This document shows, one piece after another, positions 45,580 through 56,154 of a stretch of DNA of 64,000 nucleotides; within the stretch, counting starts at the first letter, position 1, and every line of letters starts with the position of its first letter. Both the position numbers and the translations under genes were made by a program. The notes beneath the pieces are model-generated. The model did not search any database, had not been told where the DNA came from, and saw only the letters and a list, made by a program, of their open reading frames with translations. This DNA comes from Heterodera schachtii (taxonomy: Eukaryota > Nematoda > Chromadorea > Rhabditida > Heteroderidae): assembly GCA_023374025.1 (NCBI GenBank), contig SIJG01000098.1, forward strand, positions 62,001-126,000. The letters are read 5' to 3'.

Positions 45580-46120
45580 GGCCTTGTCTCCATTAAAGTC
45601 TTCTCCGGTTACGTTTTGTATTTACTTTCTGATGTCTTCTCCGATTGACTCCGTTGTGCCATTTGATCTGATCAACGAAGTGACTGGGGAGAAATTGGCA
45701 CTTCAACAAGATAATGCACATGATTGTTGCCTCTTCCGTTTGCCAATTGGATGGAATGAGAGGAAATGGGACAATGTGTGGGAAGAATTGAGTGCTCGAC
45801 AGAACCCAATTGACATTCGGATCAGCGATGACGGATTCGACAACGGGTGAATAAAATATAAAATGCTTAATGATTTTATGAGTCCAATCGTCATCAATTT
45901 TGCTTAGACTTTATGCTTTAAATTGGTACCAAAAAGGTACGGTTTGTTTTGAAATGTACAGAATTACGGTAGATAGTTGATTGGACTCATAAAATGCCAA
46001 TGACTTATAATTGCAATCGAATCATCGTTTTTCAGTCTTCTCGACGACGCTTCTCCCGGGCCGAGTGATCAACAGAAGAAGAAAGGGACCAACCAATTGA
46101 TTGGTGACGCAATTGTCTGA
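45580..46120 (+). pseudogene. F-box-like subfamily 2 copy I, 5'-truncated
   Basis: Exon 4 (about 45580-45848) reads LSPLKSSPVTFCIYFL, VPFDLINEVTGEKLAL and RLPIGWNERKW; exon 5 (46036-46120) reads LLDDASPGPSDQQKKKG to a stop. The first three exons are absent. The last intron holds a MITE with TTTATGAGTC ends. It is the paralogue of gene C and is tail to tail with copy J. Confidence 0.8.
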
Positions 46121-46385
46121 CCGAAATGATGTTGGCATTGGCATTTTGCCATTTCAATATTGTATATAATTGTTTGTTTGTATTTGACTTTTGCTTGCTC
46201 GGAAATGCGTCCATTTCCATTGTATTTTATGTGCATAAAATTAATTAATTATGAGTAATTAATCGTTGATAAAATGGCTAATAATAAAAACGGTAAAGGC
46301 TTGACACAACAAATTTCTGCTTACTTTAGGCTGTCAATTTTTTAGCAACACAAAATTAGATAGGTATTATTAACGGTATTTAAAG

Positions 46386-46812
46386 CTATCATTGTCACGC
46401 CACAAATTAAATTCGACCGTGTTCAAATTGTCATCCCAATTTTTGTCATTTTCCCACTGAACCGTCGCTTCCGTCTCCCCAACAATTATTGGACACCGTA
46501 TCAACAGCCAATTATCCTCTGATTTTTCCCACAGTATCAGCTTCTCATTTGTCGCTTCGTTCACCAATTCAAATGTTCAATTGGCATTTTTGTCGTGTAA
46601 AATTTAGTTGAATAATGTAGGAGGACGAAGTGGTGGCACAGAGAAATGTCTAAACAAAATTTGGTAAAACAAAAACAATTTAACGAAATACGGCGGATCA
46701 CCTCTTTCAAATTGTTGACCCATTCAAGATTTGATCCATCAAAATAATCAAAGCAATGCAATCGCTTCGGTTGCCCGTCTTTGCTCGGAGTGTGCAACCA
46801 TTTGGTCAACGC
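46386..46812 (-). pseudogene. F-box-like subfamily 1 copy J, truncated at both ends
   Basis: The minus strand has the end of exon 3 (TKWLHTPSKDGQPKRL, WVNNLKE, donor) and exon 4 with a one-base loss in GAACA-TTTGAATTGG, then WLLIRCPIIVGETEATVQ and WDDNLNTVEFNLW. The 5' side is cut at 46812 by a GTAGTTAGTGCATCC sequence; exon 5 is missing. Confidence 0.8.
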
Positions 46813-47184
46813 TAGTAGTTAGTGCATCCATTTTCACCGGATTACGGTAGCCTCCCATAGGTGTGGGAGGGGTGCATGGCCAACTGAGCGCCAGCCATTT
46901 GAGCGCTGCCAAGTGAGCGCGGGCCATTTGAGCGCCAAAATTTTTCAGTACCAAAGCCAAAACCTATTGCGCGACTTTTTGCGCGACTTTATGCAAATTT
47001 TTTATTGATTTTTTCCTGCAAACCCAAGCCTATTGCAGGGTGCGCGACTTTTTTTTGCTGCGCGACTTTATACAAATTTTTAATTTAATTAATTTAATTT
47101 TAAATTAATTTTTAAACATCTTAAAGGTCAAACATCTTAAGACACTGAATTTAAATTCATTTAAAATTCATCAAAAATTCCCCG

Positions 47185-47256
47185 CACCAAGCGGATCCGA
47201 ACCCCAGAGGGGGTGGCCAGACTGACGCACTAACCACTCGGCCACATTGGCAATGG
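47185..47256 (-). repeat. tRNA-like sequence, probable SINE head
   Basis: The minus strand reads TGGCCGAGTGGTTAGTGCG (A-box-like D arm) and, 25 nt on, GGGGTTCGGATCC (B-box-like). Spacing resembles a type-II tRNA with a long variable arm, but the T stem has mismatches and the acceptor stem is poor, so a tRNA-derived SINE is more likely than a functional tRNA. Confidence 0.45.
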
Positions 47257-47369
47257 ATCATAAACATTAATTTGCTCTCATAAAGGGAAAAAATGACGTC
47301 ATCACTGCTGCAGCAGCCAATGAAAAGCAAGAATGTCTGCCCCTATAAGGCGAGACAACTATGGCGAGA

Positions 47370-47515
47370 TAGTGTGGCGAGAGTGCATTGCAACGAGAAG
47401 GATGGCGAGAGTGGCAAAAGAGTGTGGCGAGAGTGCATTGCAACGAGAAGCATGGCGAGAATGGCGAAAGAGTGTGGCGAGAGTTCATTGCAACGAGAAG
47501 GATGGCGTAAGTGGC
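47370..47515. repeat. About 51-bp tandem repeat next to an assembly gap
   Basis: Three units of GTGGCGAGAGTGCATTGCAA-type sequence end at the N run. ORFs through it are repeat artefacts. Confidence 0.85.
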
Positions 47516-47525
47516 NNNNNNNNNN
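47516..47525. other. Assembly gap (10 N)
   Basis: Ten N interrupt the tandem repeat; true size unknown. GCGAGAC and GCGAGAG words recur at 47840-47900. Confidence 0.99.
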
Positions 47526-48479
47526 AAAAAGCATCAGAGAGCCTTATTTATCATGTAAATAAAATTTGGTGCGTTTCAGAGCACTTTCTGTAAAAAAACT
47601 TAAGCCTACTAATCAATTTTGCCTAAGCCAACTAAGCATTTTCAAAATCGGTTGTGCAAAAATCGCTAAGGGTGGGTTAAAATAGCTAGCTTAGTCAGTA
47701 GTTAGAGGCCATGATTTCACCGGAAATTAGTAGTTAGAGGCGACTATTTTCCCCGGATTACGGTAGCCGCCCATAGGTGTGGGAGGGGTGCATGGCCAAC
47801 TGAGCGTCAGCCATTTGAGAATTAAGAGTGGCAGCCACGCAGAGGCGAGACAATTAAGGCGCGAGAGCGCGGCGAGAAAGCCAATGCGAGTGACTGTGAC
47901 GAGAGTGTATAGAAACAATGAGAGAAAAAAACACTGCATGACACGCGAAAGTCTATTGGCAAGAGGCCAAACAAATAATTAAATGACCAAAATCCGAATT
48001 TAAAACAAAAAAAATTGTTCTAAAATATACAACAAATGAGGTTTTTATTATAAATAATATTTTTAAATAATTAAAAAAAATTAATATAAATATTATAAAA
48101 TTCCTAACATATAAATTTAATCGAATCGAGTTTTTTTCATTTAAGTGTATATGCTGTTTTTTAAGTTTTTGTATGTTTTTTATACCTTTAAAAATAAATT
48201 TAAAAAATAATTCCAATTACTTTTAATTTGATAAATAAAGAACAGAAATATTAGCGGTCTACGGTGCTCATTTTTTGTCTCAACGGTCACCAGACACCAA
48301 AAGGCCATTTGTCAGCAATTTTTGACCAAAAAGTGAGAAGGGATGGCCATAAATAAACAGTTTTTAAGGGGGATGGGTAGCCAAATGTGTATTTTGCTTT
48401 TTTCATCATTTACAACCAAACAATTAGATCTATTTAGTAAAAAAAATTTTTTAGGAAAAGCCCACTAAAAAACTACAGT

Positions 48480-49928
48480 ATGGACAACGATAATAATAAG
48501 GAAAACATACCACCGGGCACTCATTGGGGCGGTATAAATACTCAAATATTTGCATTAATAATAATAATAATTTAATTAATTAATTAACAGATGTCATCAC
48601 GTTAAGTAGTGATGAAGACGATGACAATAAGGAGGAAGTGGAGAAGCTGATCACATTGAGCAGCAGTGACGCCGGGGCCCGCGAGGAGGAGGACGAAGAC
48701 GAGGAGGAGAACGAGGAGGACGAAGACGAGGAGGAGAACGAGGAGGACGAAGACGAGCAAGAGGACGAAGACGAAGACGAGGAGGAGAACGAGGAGGACG
48801 AAGACGAAGACGAGGAGGAGAACGAGGAGGACGAAGACGAAGACGAGGAGGAGAACGAGGAGGACGAAGACGAAGACGAGGAGGAGAACGAGGAGGACGA
48901 AGACGAAGACGAGGAGGAGAACGAGGAGGACGAAGACGAGCAAGAGGACGAAGACGAAGACGAGGAGGAGAACGAGGAGGACGAAGACGAAGACGAGGAG
49001 GAGAATGAGGAGGACGAAGACGAGGAGGAGGACGAGGAGGATAATCAAGGTGTGTTTATGCGCTAATTAAAAAGCGATTTAATTACATTTCTCGGCAGTA
49101 ATTATTGTAAGAAAAAATTTGTTTTCCATGTTTTAATTTATAAACCATTTAACAGAAAAAAGCAATAACAATTTTTGAAAATATTAAATGTTTTTTGAAG
49201 AAAAAGGGTCATTTTATAAAAATTAAATATTTTAATCCAAAACATCTAATTTGTTTTTAACATTCAAATTAATATATATTTTTTAACTGAAAATTAAAAA
49301 AATTTTTGAACACTTGTTTTTTTAAGAAAATTTTATCATAAGCGACAAATGGGCCTCGCTGTTTGATGAGGAGGCTAATGAAGTAAAGGAGGAAGAGAAA
49401 GATGATGATGATTCAGGCACGGACGACAAGGGTGTGTTTATTAGGGTGTTATTTAAAAAAAAACCCGTTTCATTTACATTTTATGTCATTAAACATTTTC
49501 AAAAAAGGCTAAAAAAAATTTTTTTGAATTTTTTTAAAGTGTTTACCCATAAAATACAAATTTGAAAAGAAATTAAATGTTTTTAAAAAGCTTATTTATT
49601 ATAATTATGTTATATTAATTATTTAACCAAAAAAGTCCAAATTGTCTTCAAGCTTTATACTAAAATTTTTGAAAATTTCTACGTTTTTTAAGAAACTTTT
49701 GGCATAAGCGAAAACCTGCCCTGGCCCTTGATTTTTGATGAAGACGAGATGGAAGAAGAGAAGGAGGACGACGTGTCGGAAGGCGGGGAGGAGGGTGAAG
49801 AAGCTGACCGAAAAGAAGAGGAGAAAAAAGCGGACGGTAAAGAAAAGAAGGAAAAAGTGGATGAAAAAAAAGAGGAGGGGTCGGAGGATGAGGTAAAATA
49901 CGAAGTGCCATCCAAGAAGAAAAAATAA
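48480..49928 (+). CDS. Extremely acidic, disordered protein with Lys-rich end
   Basis: Exons 48480-48531, 48591-49049, 49327-49431 and 49693-49928 splice to 852 nt, 283 aa. The start MDNDNNKENIPPGTHWG leads into DVITLSSDEDDD and then an almost pure Glu/Asp/Asn tract of about 120 residues built from DEDEEENEED units. Exons 3 and 4 begin alike (ENFIISDKWASLFDEE and ETFGISENLPWPLIFDED), indicating exon duplication, and the protein ends EVPSKKKK. Composition and the basic end suggest a nuclear or chromatin-associated acidic protein; no domain is recognised. All introns are phase 1. The acidic tract is encoded by a GA-rich minisatellite, so length may vary. Confidence 0.7.
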
Positions 49929-50811
49929 AAAAATTTTTTTGTTAAAAATGTTATGACATTTGGCATGAAAAGGGCTTTGTTGTGAAAAATAAATTGTTGA
50001 GAAAAGGAAATTGTCGGTTTTATTTGTGAAAACATATGTAACAAATAGAACAAAATTGAAAACGGGAAAAAATTTCAGAAATATAAATCAATAAGTTTAT
50101 TATATTTTAATTGATCAGTGATCTCTTTTTTAAAGATAATTATTATAAAGACTGTCAAAAATATGCATAAAAATCGCAAAATATACGACCAAATATGTAC
50201 AAAAAATTGAAAATTAGGGGTGTAAAATAATTAAAAAATTTTGTTCCTCATAAATTTTATCAATTTTCGCAATTTCAGACCAAAATGTCAAGGTTCTTGG
50301 CGGTGAAGCGCACTGTTGACTCACTCATGCAACCATTTCAAAATTGGATTTAATTTAGGACATAATCAAAAATTTTTCCTAAAGGGTCTTCAAATCGTAA
50401 AATTTTGACAAAAAAGGGCAAAAATATTCATACTAATTAGACTACGGAAAATCAAGGAAAACGCTTTTGCGTATTTTTGACAGCCTTGATGGTTTATTAT
50501 TTGGATTTTACAAACAAAATTAAGCACAATCAAAATACAGCGTTTCAGGTCGTTGGCTCCGATGATTTTGCTGAAAAAAGTATTTTCATTTGACTGTCAT
50601 TTAATTAAATTTCGTTTGTACGTACAATGAAGGCATTTATTGGGGCACTAATTATAGGGCGTTGAGGGGCTTGACGGATAGGGCGGTGAGAGGTTTGACG
50701 CCGGTGAATTCTCTTCTGAATATATATATATATATATATATTAGCAACTTTTAATAAGCAGCTTTTAATAGTAAAAAATAACCAAAAGCAAAGCAAAGGA
50801 TGCAACGATGA
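49929..50811. other. Spacer with an inverted-repeat relic
   Basis: CTGTCAAAAATATGCATAAA near 50153 and GCGTATTTTTGACAG near 50471 are inverted, marking a MITE-like element of about 330 bp similar to sequence at 20935-21100. A TA microsatellite lies at 50720-50740. No gene is seen. Confidence 0.5.
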
Positions 50812-51151
50812 TTAAAAGAGCAATCTTGCAAAAAAAATTTTTTGTACAATTAAAAATATTAACACAACCATGAGAATTAACGCAATAAAAATTGTTGATA
50901 ATGATGATGATGATGATGGGGGTGGTGGTACGGTCGAGCTATAAAATAGTTTAGTTTTAAAATATGTGTATTTAAATTTAATTAATACAAAATAAATTGT
51001 ATTATTATTATTATTAAATTATTATTATTATTATTATTATTGTTTACAGTATTTAAAAAAAATTTTTTTATTAGTTAATTAATTAATTAATTATTTTCAT
51101 TCTACCGCTCAAAAACCGCCCCTTTTTTTGTTGTGATTGATGATGATAATG

Positions 51152-51186
<35 letters not shown>

Positions 51187-51347
51187 GCGTTTGTTGGCTG
51201 TGTGGTGGTACTAACAAAAAACACTATTAATTTTTTGTTTATTTATTCAAAATAATAATAATTAGACAATTTTAAATTGATTAAATTTCACTTCCTTTTA
51301 CCGTTCAAAAACCGCTCTTTTTTTTGTTGTTGGGTTTGATGATAAGG

Positions 51348-51378
<31 letters not shown>

Positions 51379-52405
51379 AGATGAAGAAGCGTTTGTTGGC
51401 TGTGTGGTGGTACTAACAAAAAACACTATTAATTTTTTGTTTATTTATTCAAAATAATAATAATTAGACAATTTTAAATTTATTAAATTTCACTTCGTTT
51501 TACCGCTCAAAAGGCGCCCGTTTTGTTGTTGTTGTGATTGATGATGATGATGATAATGATGATGATGATGATGATGAAAAAGCGGGTGTAGGCTGTGTGA
51601 TGGTAGTACTATAAAAGGACAATTTTTTTAAATTAATAATTCCGAACAATTTTGAATTAAATTATATAATTGTGTTATTTATTAAAAAAAATTTTTTTAA
51701 TTAATTAATTTTCATTCGACCGTTCAAAAAGAGCCGCGTTTGATGTTGTTGTTGTTGTTGTAATTGTGTGTGTTGATAATGATGATGATGATGATGATTG
51801 AGTTGGTTGTGTGCTGAAAATATTATTTATAATTATTAAAATGAATTGTATTTATTATTATTAATAAATGATCAGTTAATTCATTTAAAACGCCTAATAA
51901 TCTTTTTAATTAATTAAAACTACATTTTTACCGTTCATAAAGCGGAATTTTTGTTGTTGCTGATGAGGTTATTGTTACCGCAAGTGTTGATGTTTGTGGT
52001 ACGGCTTTGGGGGTCCTGTAGAAAAAGTTATTTTAATAAAGGAATTTTTACTATAAATTTGATTAAAATGATATATATTTAATTTTGATTTAAAAAAAAA
52101 CGCCATGAGTACCAGCCTTCCCCAGACGAGCCCGACCCAATTGGCACTGTTTCAGGCTTCTTAGTCACAGAAGCCGGGGGTGTCGAAATTGCCAACAGCG
52201 TTGGACAAAACCAAATTCGGGCCGGTGGCAAATCTTTGTTTAGCCAAGGGGGGTCAACACAGACGAACATCCGTCGCTCCCATTGCCTATAACATGGCAC
52301 CCCAAAATCGTTTTTATGAGAATAAAGATATTTTAGACAAAAATTATAATCACTCGAAAAAGCAAAAATAAAAATATTGAGAAGCGTTGCAAAAAATAAA
52401 TTCAT
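50812..52405 (-). CDS. Mucin-like Ser/Thr-rich single-pass membrane protein
   Basis: Seven exons, 52405-52113, 52015-51932, 51813-51721, 51608-51504, 51412-51302, 51210-51106 and 50938-50812, splice to 918 nt, 305 aa. Exon 1 starts with a likely signal peptide (MNLFFATLLNIFIFAFSS). Five central exons each encode one module of the form RTTTQPTNA, poly-Ser, ITTKK-AVFE, all in phase 2 with donors GAACG|GT or GAGCG|GT. The last exon has PPPPSSSS, a hydrophobic segment (TIFIALILMVVLIFLIV) and a short tail ending in LLF. The predicted topology is type I with a heavily O-glycosylatable ectodomain. Poly-Ser is encoded by TCA microsatellites. I know no named family. Exon 1 might contain an undetected intron. 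Confidence 0.7.
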
Positions 52406-52818
52406 TTTCTGAAAAATTTTTTTAAATAAATAAAAAACCTTTTTTAAATTATGAAAAGCGATGATTATTTATTGTGAATAAATGTTTAAATGTAAAACGC
52501 TTTAGCAGATCCGCAGAACAGATAAGGTGTGAAAATTTGATCGGTGTTAAACATAACAGCATTAACAAAAAAAAAAAAAAAACGAAAATTGCGATATATA
52601 CATTTTTAAAAAATTATTTTTAAAAAAAAAGACCGTACTTTACACGAAATATTTTTTATATTTGCGATAAAAAAGGGATAAATCGCTGGTAAATGTATGG
52701 TACACACACAGTTTTGTTAATGTTGCCGTTGTGGGAATGTGTTAGGGCGAGACCCATTCAAGCCTCTCGCTTACCGGTGATTGTCCATCTCCACGCCCGT
52801 TGCAGCATTTGTCGCGCT

Positions 52819-53043
52819 TTACGGAGTTGCGCCGGCGTTGTCCTCCTCCGTGTCCGTCGATTGGCTATTGCCCGTCATTTGCTGTTCGACAGCAGCGACT
52901 CCCTTCTGCCGCTGCTTTGTTGGTGCTGTGTCGGGGTTTCCCACCGTTTTACCATTGACTTTGTCGCGAATTTTCTTCGTCCATTTTAACCTATCTAAGG
53001 GGGTAAATTTGACAGTGATCAGCAGACCAATTTTAACACCCAA
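52819..53043 (-). CDS. Possible small coding region, unresolved
   Basis: An open frame with balanced composition (KWTKKIRDKVNGKTVGNP... TDTEEDNAGATP) lies in GC-richer DNA. A donor-like CC|GTAAAG is at its end, but no partner exon was confirmed. It may be an exon of a gene extending into 52690-52800. Confidence 0.25.
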   Translation of the reverse strand: MGVKIGLLITVKFTPLDRLKWTKKIRDKVNGKTVGNPDTAPTKQRQKGVAAVEQQMTGNSQSTDTEEDNAGATP

Positions 53044-53093
53044 ATTTTGAGTGTCCGAGACTCGTCTTAATTGACACTCTGACCCTGGTTAAG

Positions 53094-53605
53094 ATGATTA
53101 TTCCTCAGAAAAAGACGGAGAAAATTCACGCCGACCAAATGTTTCAACGCCTCGGGAGGAAAGTGCCGAATTTGGGTGTTTTGGACGGAGAGACGGAAAC
53201 GAAAGCCGCGCAATTGGCCGAAGGCGTTTTGGCCAATCTGAAATTTCAGAAATTAAAGAAAAATTTTAATTTTACGTACATTTTTTTATTTTGGCACCAG
53301 TTATGCTCAATTCGCGCAATAATCGGAGGTCAGCCGTGACCAATTCCCTCCCCGAAAAGGTTTCATCGGTCGATTGGAAATGGAGTGATCGGAGTGGGGG
53401 AAGGAATTGGAGAATTTTTGAAATATTTTCAGAAAAAATTGACGGATTGGAATGAATCTGAAAAGAAAATGGATGAAATAAATGATTATAAACAGATTAA
53501 TAATACCTCAAGCGACTGTAGTCTGAGAAGATGTGCGAATTCGGAAGTGTCGGGGAGTCGCGAAAGTGACGACATTTGGGAAAGTGAAAGTGACTCCAAC
53601 TGAAA
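53094..53605 (+). CDS. Possible two-exon gene, unresolved
   Basis: An open frame at 53094-53270 (MIIPQKKTEKIHADQMFQRL...LANLKFQKL) and another at 53340-53605 ending SEVSGSRESDDIWESESDSN look coding by composition. A TAC|GTACAT donor and a CACCAG acceptor lie between, but frames do not join cleanly. The end is 30 bp from the convergent LRR gene. Confidence 0.3.
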
Positions 53606-53635
53606 AGCACCCAATTAGCCACTAATCAATTATTA

Positions 53636-55453
53636 TTATTGGAACGGACGGACCTGCCCCAACCCTTTGATAAGCGCTTTGTCGATCCAACGCAGTTCGA
53701 CATTAGAGCTTAAATTAAGCATCCGAAGCTCAGGCATTCTGTCAAAGAGTTGGGCACGCAATTCGACCAATCTCAAAAGTAAAAACATAAATAATATAGA
53801 AATAAAAAAGATAAATTTGTTTAATTGTGCCTGTTTCGGGCGAGGTCGAGCGTTTGAAGTGCCGGCAAAGGGTCAATGTCCGCCGGCGGCAATTCGTACA
53901 GAAAATTGCCCGACAAATTCAAATAACGCAGGGAACACAGTTTGTGCAGCTTGGACAGCGGAAGAGACCGGTGCGCGAAAGGTCCAAATGTTGGGTGAAC
54001 GGGGAAAGGCCCTGGGGGTTCAAAATCACCGAAAAATTTAAAAAAATGAAAAAAACCAGAAAAATGTGGTGCCCCACGTGTTCACCGGATTGCCGGACAA
54101 GGTCAATTGCTTCAATTTTGGCAAAAATGAGAACATTCCTGAACCAATTCCGTTTTTAAGACTATTTTCCATGGCAAAATACCTCTTGCGTTTCGATGCG
54201 ATTTTCGGTCAATTCCAACACATTTAAATTGCACCTTCCTTCAAAATCCCTCTGAGTCTCGCTATAAATTCGCTTAACTAGACAATTAGCACGCGGCCAT
54301 TGGGCTTGACCAACCAATTGTGTCAGTTGGCGGATAGAAAGGCTAAAAGATAATTTGTTTGTTTTGTTTGGTCGTTTGTTTGTGCCTGTTTTTGGGAAGG
54401 TCGAGTGTTTGAAGTGCCGGCAAAGGGTCAATGTCCGCCGGCGGCAATTCGTACAGAAAATTGCCCGACAAATTCAAATAACGCAGGGAACACAGTTTGT
54501 GCAGCTTGGACAGCGGAAGAGACCGGTGCGCGAAAGGTCCAAATGTTGGGTGAACGGGGAAAGGCCCTGGGGGTTCAAAATCACCGAAAAATTTAAAAAA
54601 ATGAAAAAAACCAGAAAAATGTGGTGCCCCACGTGTTCACCGGATTGCCGGACAAGGTCAATTGCTTCAATTTTGGCAAAAATGAGAACATTCCTGAACC
54701 AATTCCGTTTTTAAGACTATTTTCCATGGCAAAATACCTCTTGCGTTTCGATGCGATTTTCGGTCAATTCCAACACATTTAAATTGCACCTTCCTTCAAA
54801 ATCCCTCTGAGGCTCGCTATAAATTCGCTTAACTAGACAATTAGCACGCGGCCATTGGGCTTGACCAACCAATTGTGTCAGTTGGCGGATAGAAAGGCTA
54901 AAAGATAATTTGTTTGTTTTGTTTGGTCGTTTGTTTGTGCCTGTTTTTGGGAAGGTCGAGTGTTTGAAGTGCCGGCAAAGGGTCAATGTCCGCCGGCGGC
55001 AATTCGTACAGAAAATTGCCCGACAAATTCAAATAACGCAGGGAACACAGTTTGTGCAGCTTGGACAGCGGAAGAGACCGGTGCGCGAAAGGTCCAAATG
55101 TTGGGTGAACGGGGAAAGGCCCTGGGGGTTCAAAATCACCGAAAAATTTAAAAAAATGAAAAAAACCAGAAAAATGTGGTGCCCCACGTGTTCACCGGAT
55201 TGCCGGACAAGGTCAATTGCTTCAATTTTGGCAAAAATGAGAACATTCCTGAACCAATTCCGTTTTTAAGACTATTTTCCATGGCAAAATACCTCTTGCG
55301 TTTCGATGCGATTTTCGGTCAATTCCAACACATTTAAATTGCACCTTCCTTCAAAATCCCTCTGAGTCTCGCTATAAATTCGCTTAACTAGACAATTAGC
55401 ACGCGGCCATTGGGCTTGACCAACCAATTGTGTCAGTTGGCGGATAGAAAGGC
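53636..55453 (-). pseudogene. Leucine-rich-repeat gene relic with 555-bp tandem units
   Basis: The minus strand encodes LRR segments: LNVLELTENRIETQ, FSFLPKLKQLTLSGNP, FTQHLDLSRTGL, CSLRYLNLSGNFLYELPPAD and LPALQTLDL. Nearly identical units of 555 bp start at about 54162 and 54717, with partial units on both sides (about 2.9 in all). Within each unit are two introns of about 45 nt, one with a GC donor (AACAG|GCACAA). Each unit also has the same frame slip between LDLSRTGL and LSKLHKL, so the array is probably not translatable as it stands. The terminal exon ends LIKGLGQVRPFQ at 53636. Confidence 0.65.
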
Positions 55454-55711
55454 CGCCCGAGTCCGCGTAAAAAGGTCAGCACCATTTTCCGCCAGCAATT
55501 GAACAACCAAAAAGGCCCATGGTGAAGACCAAGCCCAACGGAGTTTTGACTGTGTCCTGCGGGCCGCCAAAGGCACCGCGTCTAAACACCACACATTTCG
55601 CGTGTCCAACACCCGCCGCGTGGCGCGGCGGCGTCCTTCCGTCCGCGTCCCCCGCCTTTCACTGCAATATAAGCACTTTACAGTGATAGATAACATTAAT
55701 AATAACGCCAA
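55433..55711 (-). pseudogene. Ankyrin-repeat-like exon fused to the LRR array
   Basis: The frame reads VPLAARRTQSKLRWAWSSPW, then FLVVQLLAENGADLFTRT, which fits an ankyrin repeat (VV-LL-ENGAD). It joins the LRR unit at about 55450 without a clean splice, suggesting a rearrangement junction. Start and neighbours are unknown. Confidence 0.45.
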
Positions 55712-55829
55712 TTTGCGCTATTTTCGAAATTTCTTGCGCTCTAATTTAAAATTCGTACTGTTTACAGCGTTTTTTTGTATCGGTTATTTGACCAGATATA
55801 GATCTCTTCATTTCCAAGAAAATTGAACC

Positions 55830-56150
55830 TTTTTGGTATGCCTAAAAACAGAATTTTTTTAAACACGTGTTAAGAAATTTGACATTTCATACAAAATATG
55901 TGCGAGTTTTAAATTTTCACTCCTTATAACACACATGTGCTAGACCGCTGTTATTTTTAACCAAAACGCTAAAATAGTTTTTTTGATCTTGATTCTAAAA
56001 AATTAATATATTTGACAAAACGCATTTTTTGTGTAAAACTCAAATAAAAATTTTATAATTTCCGAGTATTTGCCCTTTTTATTTTAATTGCGTGTTTCAT
56101 GACAGTTGTGTTGTGTAGGGGACTTATTGCACTTATTGCACATAATTCAA
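55830..56150. other. AT-rich spacer, nothing seen
   Basis: No ORF, repeat or RNA gene can be supported here. Confidence 0.5.
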
Positions 56151-56154
56151 GCGT

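Larger units (their letters stand above)
46813..47830. repeat. Region bounded by direct repeats with AACTGAGCGCCAGCC motif
   Basis: About 75 bp starting CCGGATTACGGTAGC and including CATAGGTGTGGGAGGGGTGC and CAACTGAGCGCCAGCC occur near 46840 and 47755 in the same orientation. Between them are AT-rich DNA, a tRNA-like stretch, a 51-bp tandem repeat and an N gap. Whether this is one element is not established. Confidence 0.5.

Noticed and set aside
48602..49048. Hydrophobic minus-strand ORF of VLLVLLLVFV repeats
   Set aside because: It is the antisense shadow of the GAG/GAC minisatellite of the acidic protein gene.
53827..55269. Plus-strand repeated ORFs with CRQRVNVRRRQFVQ and CPTCSPDCRT, resembling zinc-binding proteins
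   Set aside because: They lie antisense to recognisable LRR codons and share the 555-bp repeat; the LRR strand explains the sequence.
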